Of a DNA stretch of 64,000 nt, positions 1 to 6,955 are shown in pieces. Every line of letters begins with the position of its first letter. The stretch's first letter is position 1. The notes below the pieces were generated by a model. The model saw only the letters and a list, made by a program, of their open reading frames with translations. It did no database searches and was not told where the DNA came from. Location of the stretch: positions 124,001 to 188,000 of the forward strand of contig NZ_JAKGAP010000002.1 in assembly GCF_021532375.1 (NCBI RefSeq), written 5' to 3'. Position numbers and translations under genes: made by a program. Origin of the DNA: Paenibacillus alkaliterrae. GTDB lineage: Bacteria; Bacillota; Bacilli; Paenibacillales; Paenibacillaceae.

Positions 1-1
1 G

Positions 2-397
2 ATGGATCGGCCGATCGTGCTTCATGCGGTATACGAGGATGCGGATAAAGCATGCGATATTTTGGAGAGACATGGCGTTCAGCGGGCTCATTTCCATTGG
101 TTTAAGGGCAGTGCTGCCGTCCTGCCGCGAATGGCCGAAAGCGGCTATATGATTTCGATCACGCCGGATGTGGCGTACGAGGAGGAGATTCAGCGGCTCG
201 TCGGGCATTATCCGCTTTCGCTTATGATGGTGGAGACGGACGGTCCGTGGCCGTTCGAGGGACCGTACGCCGGGGAGTCTACGCGGCCGGCAATGGCTGC
301 TGATGCAGCGAGGCATATAGCGGCCTTAAAGAAGCAGCCTGCAGAGCAGGTAGCTTGTCTGCTGCTTGCGAATACGCGGCGCTTTTATGGGATTTAG
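2..397 (+). CDS. TatD-family metal-dependent hydrolase, C-terminal part (5' end outside window)
   Basis: The reading frame is open from the first base, so only about the last 131 residues are present. Seen: PIVLHAVYEDAD (metal-binding His), a RAHFHWFKGS strand with a second His, and MVETDGPWPFEG, the conserved Asp near the end of the TIM barrel. These are typical of TatD amidohydrolases, which are metal-dependent 3'-5' DNA exonucleases or phosphoesterases of the cytoplasm. The Met at base 2 is probably internal, because the N-terminal H-x-H metal motif is missing. A strong hairpin with a T tract follows the stop. Family confidence is good; the exact substrate is unknown. Confidence 0.85.
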   Translation: MDRPIVLHAVYEDADKACDILERHGVQRAHFHWFKGSAAVLPRMAESGYMISITPDVAYEEEIQRLVGHYPLSLMMVETDGPWPFEGPYAGESTRPAMAADAARHIAALKKQPAEQVACLLLANTRRFYGI

Positions 398-419
398 CCA
401 AGATTTCATGTTAGGAGAA

Positions 420-463
420 GTCCGGCTCGGAGGATATCGGATTCTTCGAGGCGGGCTTTTTTT
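420..463 (+). terminator. Rho-independent terminator after the TatD-like gene
   Basis: Arms at 420-432 and 444-456 pair at 12 of 13 positions (including G-T wobbles) around an 11-nt loop and are followed directly by seven T. It ends the tatD-like transcript. Confidence 0.85.
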
Positions 464-629
464 ATCATTCGAACCAGTCCAAATTGCATTTTTGGCAGCG
501 GAGTAAGTTTGTCCGCCCGGGTTGAACCTTCCTTCGTACCGATTTGTCCGTTGCCTTTCGCGCTGCTGCTGCATACAAAGGTAAGAGCGAGGTAAGTTCC
601 AGGTAAACCTAATAGAAAGGAGTCTGACG

Positions 630-1409
630 ATGGCTAAACTTACGAGGAATCAATTTTTTGCGGTATTGGCGCCTACCGTTATTCGAATAAAGCGGGAAGG
701 ATCGACTATGTTTCCTTCCGTGCGGCTTGCGCAAAATTTGCTCGAAACCGGCGGCGTCATTCATTCGTGGAACAACTTGGGCGGAATAAAGGTAGGCAGC
801 GGCCAGACGAATGCTTATTGGCATGGCGAAGCGGTGGTAAAGGGAACCTGGGAGTACATTGATGGTCGGAATGCCAGCACGAGAGCTGCTTTTCGGGCCT
901 ACAAAAGCGTGTATCACTTTTATAAAGATTTGGATTTGCTGCTTGCAATGCCGCGTTATGCACGCGTTCGAAATGCGCCGACGCCAGAGAGCCAAGCCGA
1001 AATGCTGCAGGCGTGCGGCTATGCGACAGATCCGGCGTATGCGACCAAGCTAAAGTCGATTATTGAACGATACGGGTTAAAAAGATACGATGCGTTAGGC
1101 AGCAGGCATGTTCAGAAACCGGAGAAGCTGAAGGATGCAATCGCAATCCCGGTTGTGTACGAAGGTCAAGTGATTTCGGACGGATACTTGCTAAACGGGG
1201 TGACATGGGTTCCGGCGAGGCAGCTGGGAGAGGCGCTTGGAGCGGTGATCGATTGGACGGGAACGGAAGTGACCGTAAACGGTAAGGCGATCGAAACTAT
1301 TCTGTCGGAAGCAACCGGCTATGTGAAGGTTCGCGATCTGGCAGCGGAGCTTGAATTACAGGCGAGCTGGGACGCCGGGGCAAGTGTCGTATTGCTCGGA
1401 ATCGGGTAA
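630..1409 (+). CDS. Glucosaminidase-domain cell-wall hydrolase with C-terminal copper-amine-oxidase-like domain
   Basis: The 259-residue product has an N-terminal glucosaminidase fold of the FlgJ/LytG type (about residues 8-150). It shows the LAQNLLETGG helix with the likely catalytic Glu39, then NNLGGIKVG. The C-terminal part (about 170-257) resembles the copper amine oxidase N-terminal-like domain common in Paenibacillus surface proteins (VTWVPARQLGEALGA...KVRDLAAEL). No signal peptide is visible, so it may be released by lysis, act in the spore mother cell or derive from a prophage. AGAAAGGAG lies just upstream of the ATG. Predicted role: cleavage of glycan strands between GlcNAc and MurNAc. 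Confidence 0.8.
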   Translation: MAKLTRNQFFAVLAPTVIRIKREGSTMFPSVRLAQNLLETGGVIHSWNNLGGIKVGSGQTNAYWHGEAVVKGTWEYIDGRNASTRAAFRAYKSVYHFYKDLDLLLAMPRYARVRNAPTPESQAEMLQACGYATDPAYATKLKSIIERYGLKRYDALGSRHVQKPEKLKDAIAIPVVYEGQVISDGYLLNGVTWVPARQLGEALGAVIDWTGTEVTVNGKAIETILSEATGYVKVRDLAAELELQASWDAGASVVLLGIG

Positions 1410-1427
1410 GGTAAGCTTGTCCATAAA

Positions 1428-1476
1428 AAAAGAAAAACTGGCTTCCAACCCCTTTAAGGCAGGAATGTCAGTTTTG
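1428..1476 (-). terminator. Terminator for the minus-strand membrane miniprotein gene, possibly bidirectional
   Basis: AAAACTG and CAGTTTT arms enclose partly paired inner sequence. On the minus strand the stem is followed by a T-rich run (plus-strand ATAAAAAAAGAAAAA at about 1423-1437), directly after the stop at 1481. It may also end the + strand hydrolase gene. Confidence 0.65.
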
Positions 1477-1480
1477 TCGT

Positions 1481-1639
1481 TCATTTGCCTTTCCTTGATG
1501 CGGCCCAGAATGCGAGTATGATAAGGGGAATGAGAATGAACCATGGAATAGTAATCGTTCCGCCAACGATAAAAGCTAAAGCCATTACTGCAATAATGCC
1601 GATAATAATGTACAGACAGCCTCTGCCGAATGTTTCCAT
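1481..1639 (-). CDS. 52-residue hydrophobic membrane miniprotein
   Basis: A short frame starting at the ATG ending at 1639, preceded by a clear TAGGAGGCGATCGTG ribosome binding site, encodes 52 residues beginning METFGRGCLY. Residues about 9-27 (LYIIIGIIAVMALAFIVGG) and 31-45 (IPWFILIPLIILAFW) form two hydrophobic segments, and the tail is basic (ASRKGK). It therefore looks like a two-segment membrane miniprotein. A perfect 8-bp hairpin lies just upstream of the ribosome binding site and a terminator follows, so it appears to be an independent unit. I do not recognise a family; function unknown. Confidence 0.7.
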   Translation of the reverse strand: METFGRGCLYIIIGIIAVMALAFIVGGTITIPWFILIPLIILAFWAASRKGK

Positions 1640-1656
1640 CACGATCGCCTCCTAAA

Positions 1657-1676
1657 GGTTTTGCGACAGCAAAACC
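1657..1676 (-). promoter_or_regulatory. Perfect leader hairpin next to the miniprotein ribosome binding site
   Basis: GGTTTTGC and GCAAAACC form an 8-bp perfect stem with a GACA loop on the plus strand (TGTC on the minus). On the minus strand it sits directly 5' of the AGGAGG of the 52-residue gene. A role in mRNA stability or translation control is inferred. Confidence 0.45.
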
Positions 1677-1742
1677 ATCTTCGTAAGCATATGCTCCATG
1701 AAAGTATATTCGTTTATAACGTTATTATGGTTTACAAGGTTT

Positions 1743-1772
1743 CAAAAAAAATGACCCACATCGCTGTGGGCC
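1743..1772 (-). terminator. Terminator after cutC
   Basis: On the minus strand GGCCCACA and TGTGGGTC flank a GCGA loop and are followed by an eight-T run, downstream of the cutC stop at 1832. Confidence 0.8.
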
Positions 1773-1831
1773 GGTGTCTTATGAACAATATCCAGGGGGA
1801 GCTTCGACGCAGAATTACATTCTGTTCATAT

Positions 1832-2560
1832 TCAACCCGGTGTGAACATTTTATCGAGGGAGTGTCTTGCTTCCTGTACCAGAGCCTTATTGACACAGCC
1901 GGCAGGTTGATGAACGCCGCTGCCAAAGTGCACTTCCCGCACTTGAGACGCTTGTAGAAAAGCGGGGAGCGACGGTATGCTGAGTCCGCTTCCCGCCATA
2001 ATCTCTATGGATGAATGAGTGCTGAGCCGTTGGAGCCGCCATAATTGCCCTGCCGCATGCAGCACGGAAGGCTGCCCGGCAGACGTTAGCACCCGTTTAA
2101 TAGACGGATAGCGCATTAATGTGCAGAATGCTTCGTCGAGATTGGGTGTCGCATCGAAAGCACGGTGGAATGTTATGTCCATCTCGCCAGCCTCGTCTAG
2201 AAGCAGCTTAAGTGCCGTTTCATCGATAAGCCGTTCATCTGTAAGGCAACCCATTACAATGCCTGCGCGTCCAAGCCGCCTTACCGACCTGATATCGGCA
2301 AGCATCGTTTCCAAGTCGTCCTCGCTGTAGACGAAAGAGCGGCTGTGGGGGCGAATCATCACTTGCACATCTATCGAGACTGCGTCCAGTGTTCGTTCTA
2401 TCAGCCCGATGCTAGGCGTCAGGCCGCCTTCCGATAGTGCGGAGACGAGCTCGATTCGATTTGCGCCGCCAGCTTCGGCAGCAAGCGCATCGCTTACACT
2501 CATCGCAATCACTTCCAAAGTGATGCCCGGTCGGTTCAAAGGCACATGTAAGTTATGCAT
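1832..2560 (-). CDS. cutC: CutC family protein
   Basis: The 242-residue TIM-barrel protein matches the CutC family: LEVIAMSVSDALAAEAGGA near the N-terminus, RIELVSALSEGGLTPS, VMIRPHSRSFVYS, then DITFHRAFD and VREVHFGSG. CutC was named for copper homeostasis in E. coli, but its biochemical role remains uncertain. The start is the ATG at 2558-2560, preceded by AAGGAGATAACAAC. It begins 13 nt after the asparaginase-homologue stop and ends with a terminator, so it is the last gene of the sugar-import operon. That position suggests a role in sugar or amide metabolism rather than copper handling (inference). Confidence 0.88.
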   Translation of the reverse strand: MHNLHVPLNRPGITLEVIAMSVSDALAAEAGGANRIELVSALSEGGLTPSIGLIERTLDAVSIDVQVMIRPHSRSFVYSEDDLETMLADIRSVRRLGRAGIVMGCLTDERLIDETALKLLLDEAGEMDITFHRAFDATPNLDEAFCTLMRYPSIKRVLTSAGQPSVLHAAGQLWRLQRLSTHSSIEIMAGSGLSIPSLPAFLQASQVREVHFGSGVHQPAGCVNKALVQEARHSLDKMFTPG

Positions 2561-2573
2561 TGTTGTTATCTCC

Positions 2574-3578
2574 TTAAAGAGGCTGCAGATTGAAAACAGC
2601 TTCGTTTCGGCCGACGACCAAGTTATTGTCATTGTAAATAGCGGCTGGTGCCAGTTGGCGCAGCTTCTCGATAGTCGTATGGTTGTCATACCCGAGTTGT
2701 TTCAGCACGGACGCTGCAATGATTGGCCATTCATCTTCCGATCCGTCAAGCACCTTAAGGGCAATGCCAAGCCGCTCCTTCTTCAAGGCGAAGCAATAGA
2801 CGCCTTTCGCGCCTCCCTTGGCAACAATATTGTCATCGCTGTTGAGCGCCGAACAGATTAGACCGGTTCCGCTCACCATCTCCGGATGGCGGTTCATTAA
2901 TCTGGTAAGCTTCGTGACAGCTTCCCGCACTTCTTTATTTTCAATGAGATCCGGGCAAGCAAGCTTCAAATACGCGGTTGCCAAATGGTTAAGCGGCATA
3001 GCGAACACCGGAAAACCGCAGCCGTCTGTTCCTAGCGTTATGAGCGATTGATCTATTTCGGCCATCATGGCCAGCGTGGCGATAATTTCCCGTTGAACGG
3101 GATGGTCTTCATGCCAATAATCGGACAAGGAATAGTCCTTGTGAAAACTGAGCGCTAACACGCCCAAATGTTTACCTGAACAATTGTGGTACAGCTTCCG
3201 CTGCGGGCTTCCTGCTGCAATGAGCGTTCGGCTTGCAGATATATTGAGCGGATAAGTTGGATGACAGACGAGCGACTGCTCCTGCAGTCCGGTCTTCGCT
3301 ATAATCGATTCCAGAGCTTCGACGTGAAAGGGCTCCGCACGGTGCGAGGCCGTTAAAATCGTTAATTCTTTTTCGTTAAAAGGGTAATGTCTGTCCGTAC
3401 CGTTGACAAAAAACGGAATAGCTTGAAATGGTTTTCCCGATGATCTCAAATAAGTAACGTGATTTGGATTACCTGCCCGGTACACGACGGAACGGTTATC
3501 ATTTACGATACAAATATGGCCGGAGTGCACGTTTTCAAGCATTTCGCCACGATATTCTTCCACTAATCTAACTTCCAT
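2574..3578 (-). CDS. Asparaginase II family protein (PF06089 type)
   Basis: The 334-residue protein has features of the Rhizobium-type L-asparaginase II family: LRSSGKPFQAIP near the N-terminus, ASHRAEPFH, NCSGKHLGVLAL, TLGTDGCGFPVFAMP and KGGAKGVYCFAL. The family hydrolyses asparagine or related amides in the cytoplasm and is unrelated to the EcAII fold. The start is the ATG at 3576-3578 with GGGAGG upstream; an in-frame TTG further upstream overlaps that site and is less likely. It lies between a sugar permease gene and cutC in one operon. That context suggests amide cleavage of an imported compound such as a glycosyl-asparagine (inference). Confidence 0.85.
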   Translation of the reverse strand: MEVRLVEEYRGEMLENVHSGHICIVNDNRSVVYRAGNPNHVTYLRSSGKPFQAIPFFVNGTDRHYPFNEKELTILTASHRAEPFHVEALESIIAKTGLQEQSLVCHPTYPLNISASRTLIAAGSPQRKLYHNCSGKHLGVLALSFHKDYSLSDYWHEDHPVQREIIATLAMMAEIDQSLITLGTDGCGFPVFAMPLNHLATAYLKLACPDLIENKEVREAVTKLTRLMNRHPEMVSGTGLICSALNSDDNIVAKGGAKGVYCFALKKERLGIALKVLDGSEDEWPIIAASVLKQLGYDNHTTIEKLRQLAPAAIYNDNNLVVGRNEAVFNLQPL

Positions 3579-3624
3579 GCGGAAACCTCCCAAAAGTAAT
3601 TTGTGCTGCCTCTGCTTTCATACC

Positions 3625-4455
3625 CTATTCTTTGACGGCGCCAGCACTAAGTCCATTCTCGACTTTTTCTTGGAATAATAGATAGACGATAATGGTAGGG
3701 ATGATTGTGATCATAATACTAGCAAAAGTTGGGCCCATTTGAACAGAGCCATATTGACCGACGAAAGACATAAGTGCTATTGAAATATTGAATAGGCTTC
3801 TATCGGAAATGAGCAGAACGTTCCAAATAAGGTCATTATAGATACTGAAAAAAGCTAATATTCCAGCCGTAGAAACGGCGGGCATTGTGAGCGGCAGTAA
3901 AATTCGGAACAGCAGCGTTCCGGGTTTGCATCCATCAATGACAGCGGATTCGTCGATTTCCTTACTAATGCCGCGCATGAAACCCGTAATGAGAAAGATG
4001 GTGAAAGGAAGCTCGATGACTGCGTACAGTACGATTAAAACGACATAATTGTTAAAGCCGTTCACCGTTCCTATAAGTCTGGAGATCGGTATCATCAAGG
4101 AGAAGACAGGAATCATCAGCCCAGTAATAAAATACAAATAGATCGCTTCTCTAAACTTAAATTTGATGCGGGATAATACAAACGAGGCCATAAGCCCGAG
4201 TATAAGAGCAAGCACCGTTCCTGCAGCAGCATAGAGGAAGGAGTTCAATACGGCCCAATCCATATGGCCTTCAACGATCGCCCGCTTATAATTGGACCAC
4301 AGCCATTGCGCAGGAAGCGCAAACAAGTTTTCGCTATATATTTCCGTATTGTCCTTCAATGAGTTTTGGAACGAGAACAGCAGCGGATACAAAAAAACCA
4401 ATGAACATAACACAGAGAAGGCATATATCAATAAACGGAATGGAGACAATTTCAT
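3625..4455 (-). CDS. CUT1 carbohydrate ABC transporter permease, MalG type
   Basis: This 276-residue membrane protein has about six hydrophobic segments, starting FRLLIYAFSVLCSLVFLYPL. It carries a cytoplasmic EAA-loop sequence (IDESAVIDGCKPGTLLFRIL then LPL), the contact site for the ATPase. The AVIDG version differs a little from the usual EAA---G. The start is the ATG at 4453-4455, spaced well from CAGGTG; an in-frame GTG four codons upstream lies on the ribosome binding site. It follows the MalF-type permease by 27 nt. It is part of a sugar importer that lacks a local ATPase gene. Confidence 0.9.
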   Translation of the reverse strand: MKLSPFRLLIYAFSVLCSLVFLYPLLFSFQNSLKDNTEIYSENLFALPAQWLWSNYKRAIVEGHMDWAVLNSFLYAAAGTVLALILGLMASFVLSRIKFKFREAIYLYFITGLMIPVFSLMIPISRLIGTVNGFNNYVVLIVLYAVIELPFTIFLITGFMRGISKEIDESAVIDGCKPGTLLFRILLPLTMPAVSTAGILAFFSIYNDLIWNVLLISDRSLFNISIALMSFVGQYGSVQMGPTFASIMITIIPTIIVYLLFQEKVENGLSAGAVKE

Positions 4456-4482
4456 AGATGTTTTCACCTGCCTTGAATAGTT

Positions 4483-5364
4483 TTAATGGTCTGCTTTGGA
4501 GCTCATTAGCTTATTGAGTACAATGGTCGCCAAGAAGCCGACAACAATAATAAATGTGCCGATACTGTTGCCCATGCCGAAGTTGTTGTATTTAAAGGAT
4601 TCGTTGTAGAGCATCGTTGTCGGAACATCGGTCGCACCGTTCGGTCCGCCGCCTGTCATGACATAAATTTGCCCGAACACGCGCAGTGACTGTGTAACGG
4701 CCAGCACCGCAAATATTTTAAACGTTTCTTTCATGAGCGGAATCGTAATGAAAAGTATATTTTTCCAGCCGACCGCTCCGTCAATGGATGCAGCCTCGTA
4801 AATTTCTTCTGAAATCGAGACAATGCCGCTTGCGAAAATAATCATGTTTAAGCCGCAATATATCCATGCATTAACGGCAACGACTACATAAATGGCGATA
4901 TTCGGTTGACCGAGCCAATCTTGCTGGAGCATGCCGAGTCCGATTATTTCAAGCAGCTTGTTTACAAGACCGCCGTCGCCTTTAAGCAGAAACTGCCACA
5001 TTAAGCCGACTGATGTTAACGGAAGAATGGCGGGCATAAAATAGGCCACTTTAAAAAACCGGCGGCCTTTCATTTTGCTCGTAATGATCAAAGCCAGCGA
5101 GAAGCCGATCGGCAAAATGAGGACGAAGGAAGCGACGATAAATACGCCTACATTTTTTAAGGAACGGTAAAACTCAGCTTTTTTAAACATGTCGATATAG
5201 TTGCTCAAGCCGACGAACTCTAGCGCGACGCTCTTAATACCGTTCCAACTGAAGAAAGACATGTAAGCCGTTTGAAATACCGGGACAATGAAAATGAACG
5301 TATAAAGTAAGAAAACCGGCAGCAAAAACAGAATGACAGTCGGATATACTTTTCGTCCGAACAT
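4483..5364 (-). CDS. CUT1 carbohydrate ABC transporter permease, MalF type
   Basis: A 293-residue inner-membrane permease with an N-terminal segment VILFLLPVFLLYTFIFIVPV and five further membrane segments. Its EAA loop, EEIYEAASIDGAVGWKNILF, is followed by ITIPLM. AGGAGG lies upstream of the ATG. It pairs with the downstream MalG-type permease and with the upstream lipoprotein. A stable hairpin separates it from the binding-protein gene, as in many sugar importers where the binding protein is made in excess. The substrate is not deducible; oligosaccharides are typical of CUT1 systems. Confidence 0.92.
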   Translation of the reverse strand: MFGRKVYPTVILFLLPVFLLYTFIFIVPVFQTAYMSFFSWNGIKSVALEFVGLSNYIDMFKKAEFYRSLKNVGVFIVASFVLILPIGFSLALIITSKMKGRRFFKVAYFMPAILPLTSVGLMWQFLLKGDGGLVNKLLEIIGLGMLQQDWLGQPNIAIYVVVAVNAWIYCGLNMIIFASGIVSISEEIYEAASIDGAVGWKNILFITIPLMKETFKIFAVLAVTQSLRVFGQIYVMTGGGPNGATDVPTTMLYNESFKYNNFGMGNSIGTFIIVVGFLATIVLNKLMSSKADH

Positions 5365-5415
5365 AGGGCAGCCTCCTAACTTCTAATTTACTTTCATATC
5401 GTTCGAAATAAAACA

Positions 5416-5465
5416 CCGTCCCGCTTATCACCCGTCCGCGAAATGGGCGGGATGATGCGGGACGG
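5416..5465 (-). promoter_or_regulatory. Nested stem-loop between binding-protein and permease genes (attenuator or mRNA stabiliser)
   Basis: CCGTCCCGC and GCGGGACGG (9 bp, perfect) enclose a second stem, CCCGTCC with GGGCGGG. On the minus strand the outer stem is followed by TGTTTTATTT. It lies between the binding-protein stop (5495) and the permease start (5364), so it probably reduces read-through or protects the upstream mRNA. Confidence 0.75.
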
Positions 5466-5494
5466 CGCAGTCGTCTTACGAGTGGTGCAGCTTA

Positions 5495-6838
5495 TTATTT
5501 CCGATTGGATTGAACAAAGCTTTGAATCGCATCGGCTGCTATTTGCGGCGAATTTCCTGCGAACATGCCTTGAATTTCGTTTCTTACTTTGTCTTGAAGC
5601 TGAGCAATAGGGTCATAGGCGTAAATTTCGCCTTTAAAGCCTGAAGCTGAAGCTTGTGCAGCGGCAAAAGCTTGGGTAATCGGATCGACGGCATCCGGTG
5701 CGATTTCCATTTTGACCGGATAGACGCCGCCTTTCGTAAATTCCAGGTAATATTGGAAGGATTCAACGGAAGTAAGGAATTTCACCAGTTTGATCGTTGC
5801 GTCCAATTCTGCGCCCTTGGCTTCCTTAGAAACGGAATATCCGCCCGCTCCTCCGAACCAAAGATCTTTCGTTTCCGGTGCATCTGCAAAGGCTGGAAAT
5901 GGAATGACGCCGATTTTGTCTGCGATAGCGGATTCGGCAAGCTGGCTGATTCCCCATGAGCCTTCGTAAAGCATTGCGCTTTTGCCTGCAATGAAGTTAG
6001 CTGTAATCGTATTGTTGTCGGTTGTAACTATGTTGTTGCCTAGAATGCCTGCCGTTTGCCAGTCCTTCATCAGTTGAAGCAATGAAGTCATGTCAGGATC
6101 ATTCCATTTTGCAGCGTCGGTTACAAGCGCCTCGGTTTTGGATTGTCCGAACTTTTTCAGAGACAGGTTTGTCAGCATATGACCGCCGCGGAAGTTTTCC
6201 TTATCGGCGATTGCCATCGGCGTAATACCGATTTCCTTGAACTTGTCGGCTACGGCTGACATTTCTTCAATGGTAGTTGGCGGAGACATCCCGATTTTCT
6301 CGAACAATTCTTTATTGTAGTAAATCGCGATGCTGTAAAATTCGGTCGGAACGCCATAAGTGCCTTTTACATCCTTGTACTGCCATGTATCAAAAAGGGG
6401 GAGGAAAGCGCCGGACCATTCCGGATCTTCGTCCAAGTAAGGTTGAAGATTAAGGGCGATATTCGTAGCATATTCTTTAAATGCTTCTCCGCCGTAGTTG
6501 GTCCAAATGTTCGGCACATTGCCGGTCGCAAGTGATGTTTTCAATTTGTTGTTGAAGGCGTTCTCGTCATTCAGCGATTCGTCAACGACAGTGATGTTCG
6601 GATTCTCATCCATGAACTTCTTCAACAGGTTCTGAAACGCGACTGCTGTCGGACTTGTTCCGGAAGCGCGGGATAAAATCGATATCGTCACTTTTTCGTC
6701 GGTTGCAGCATTTTCCGTATTGCTGCTGTTCCCGTTTGTGTTCGCCGGCACATTCGTGTTAGATCCGCATGCAGCAGTGAATACCGAAACGAATAACAGC
6801 ATTGTCATTAAGAATGAAAGTCTATTTTTCTTTACCAT
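5495..6838 (-). CDS. Extracellular sugar-binding lipoprotein (ABC transporter, family 1)
   Basis: The 447-residue precursor has a lipoprotein signal peptide (MVKKNRLSFLMTMLLF...) ending in the lipobox FTAAC with Cys24 as lipidation site. An Asn/Thr-rich linker follows, then a family-1 solute-binding fold (VTISILSRASG, NIWTNYGGEAF, TYGVPTEFYSIAIYYNKELF, GKSAMLYEGSWG). It captures carbohydrate outside the membrane and delivers it to the two permeases. The start is the ATG at 6836-6838 after GGGAGG; upstream in-frame codons would spoil the signal peptide. It has its own promoter (6897-6925), and the adjacent two-component system probably senses the same ligand. Confidence 0.92.
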   Translation of the reverse strand: MVKKNRLSFLMTMLLFVSVFTAACGSNTNVPANTNGNSSNTENAATDEKVTISILSRASGTSPTAVAFQNLLKKFMDENPNITVVDESLNDENAFNNKLKTSLATGNVPNIWTNYGGEAFKEYATNIALNLQPYLDEDPEWSGAFLPLFDTWQYKDVKGTYGVPTEFYSIAIYYNKELFEKIGMSPPTTIEEMSAVADKFKEIGITPMAIADKENFRGGHMLTNLSLKKFGQSKTEALVTDAAKWNDPDMTSLLQLMKDWQTAGILGNNIVTTDNNTITANFIAGKSAMLYEGSWGISQLAESAIADKIGVIPFPAFADAPETKDLWFGGAGGYSVSKEAKGAELDATIKLVKFLTSVESFQYYLEFTKGGVYPVKMEIAPDAVDPITQAFAAAQASASGFKGEIYAYDPIAQLQDKVRNEIQGMFAGNSPQIAADAIQSFVQSNRK

Positions 6839-6896
6839 TCTCCAAAAACCTCCCATTATGTGATATATTATCGGCAGCTTATGTCCCGATATCGTC

Positions 6897-6925
6897 ATTA
6901 TATAGAGCGGGATGGGGCGATTGAA
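6897..6925 (-). promoter_or_regulatory. Putative sigma-A promoter for the sugar importer operon
   Basis: On the minus strand TTCAAT and TATAAT are separated by exactly 17 nt, about 60 nt upstream of the binding-protein start. The -10 is perfect and the -35 weak, as expected for an activator-dependent promoter. Confidence 0.6.
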
Positions 6926-6955
6926 TGGAATTTCTTTACCGGACCGGTCATATTT

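Noticed and set aside
1661-1957. Plus-strand 98-codon frame between the miniprotein gene and cutC
   Set aside because: Overlaps the cutC terminator and the cutC 3' end; composition is not protein-like.
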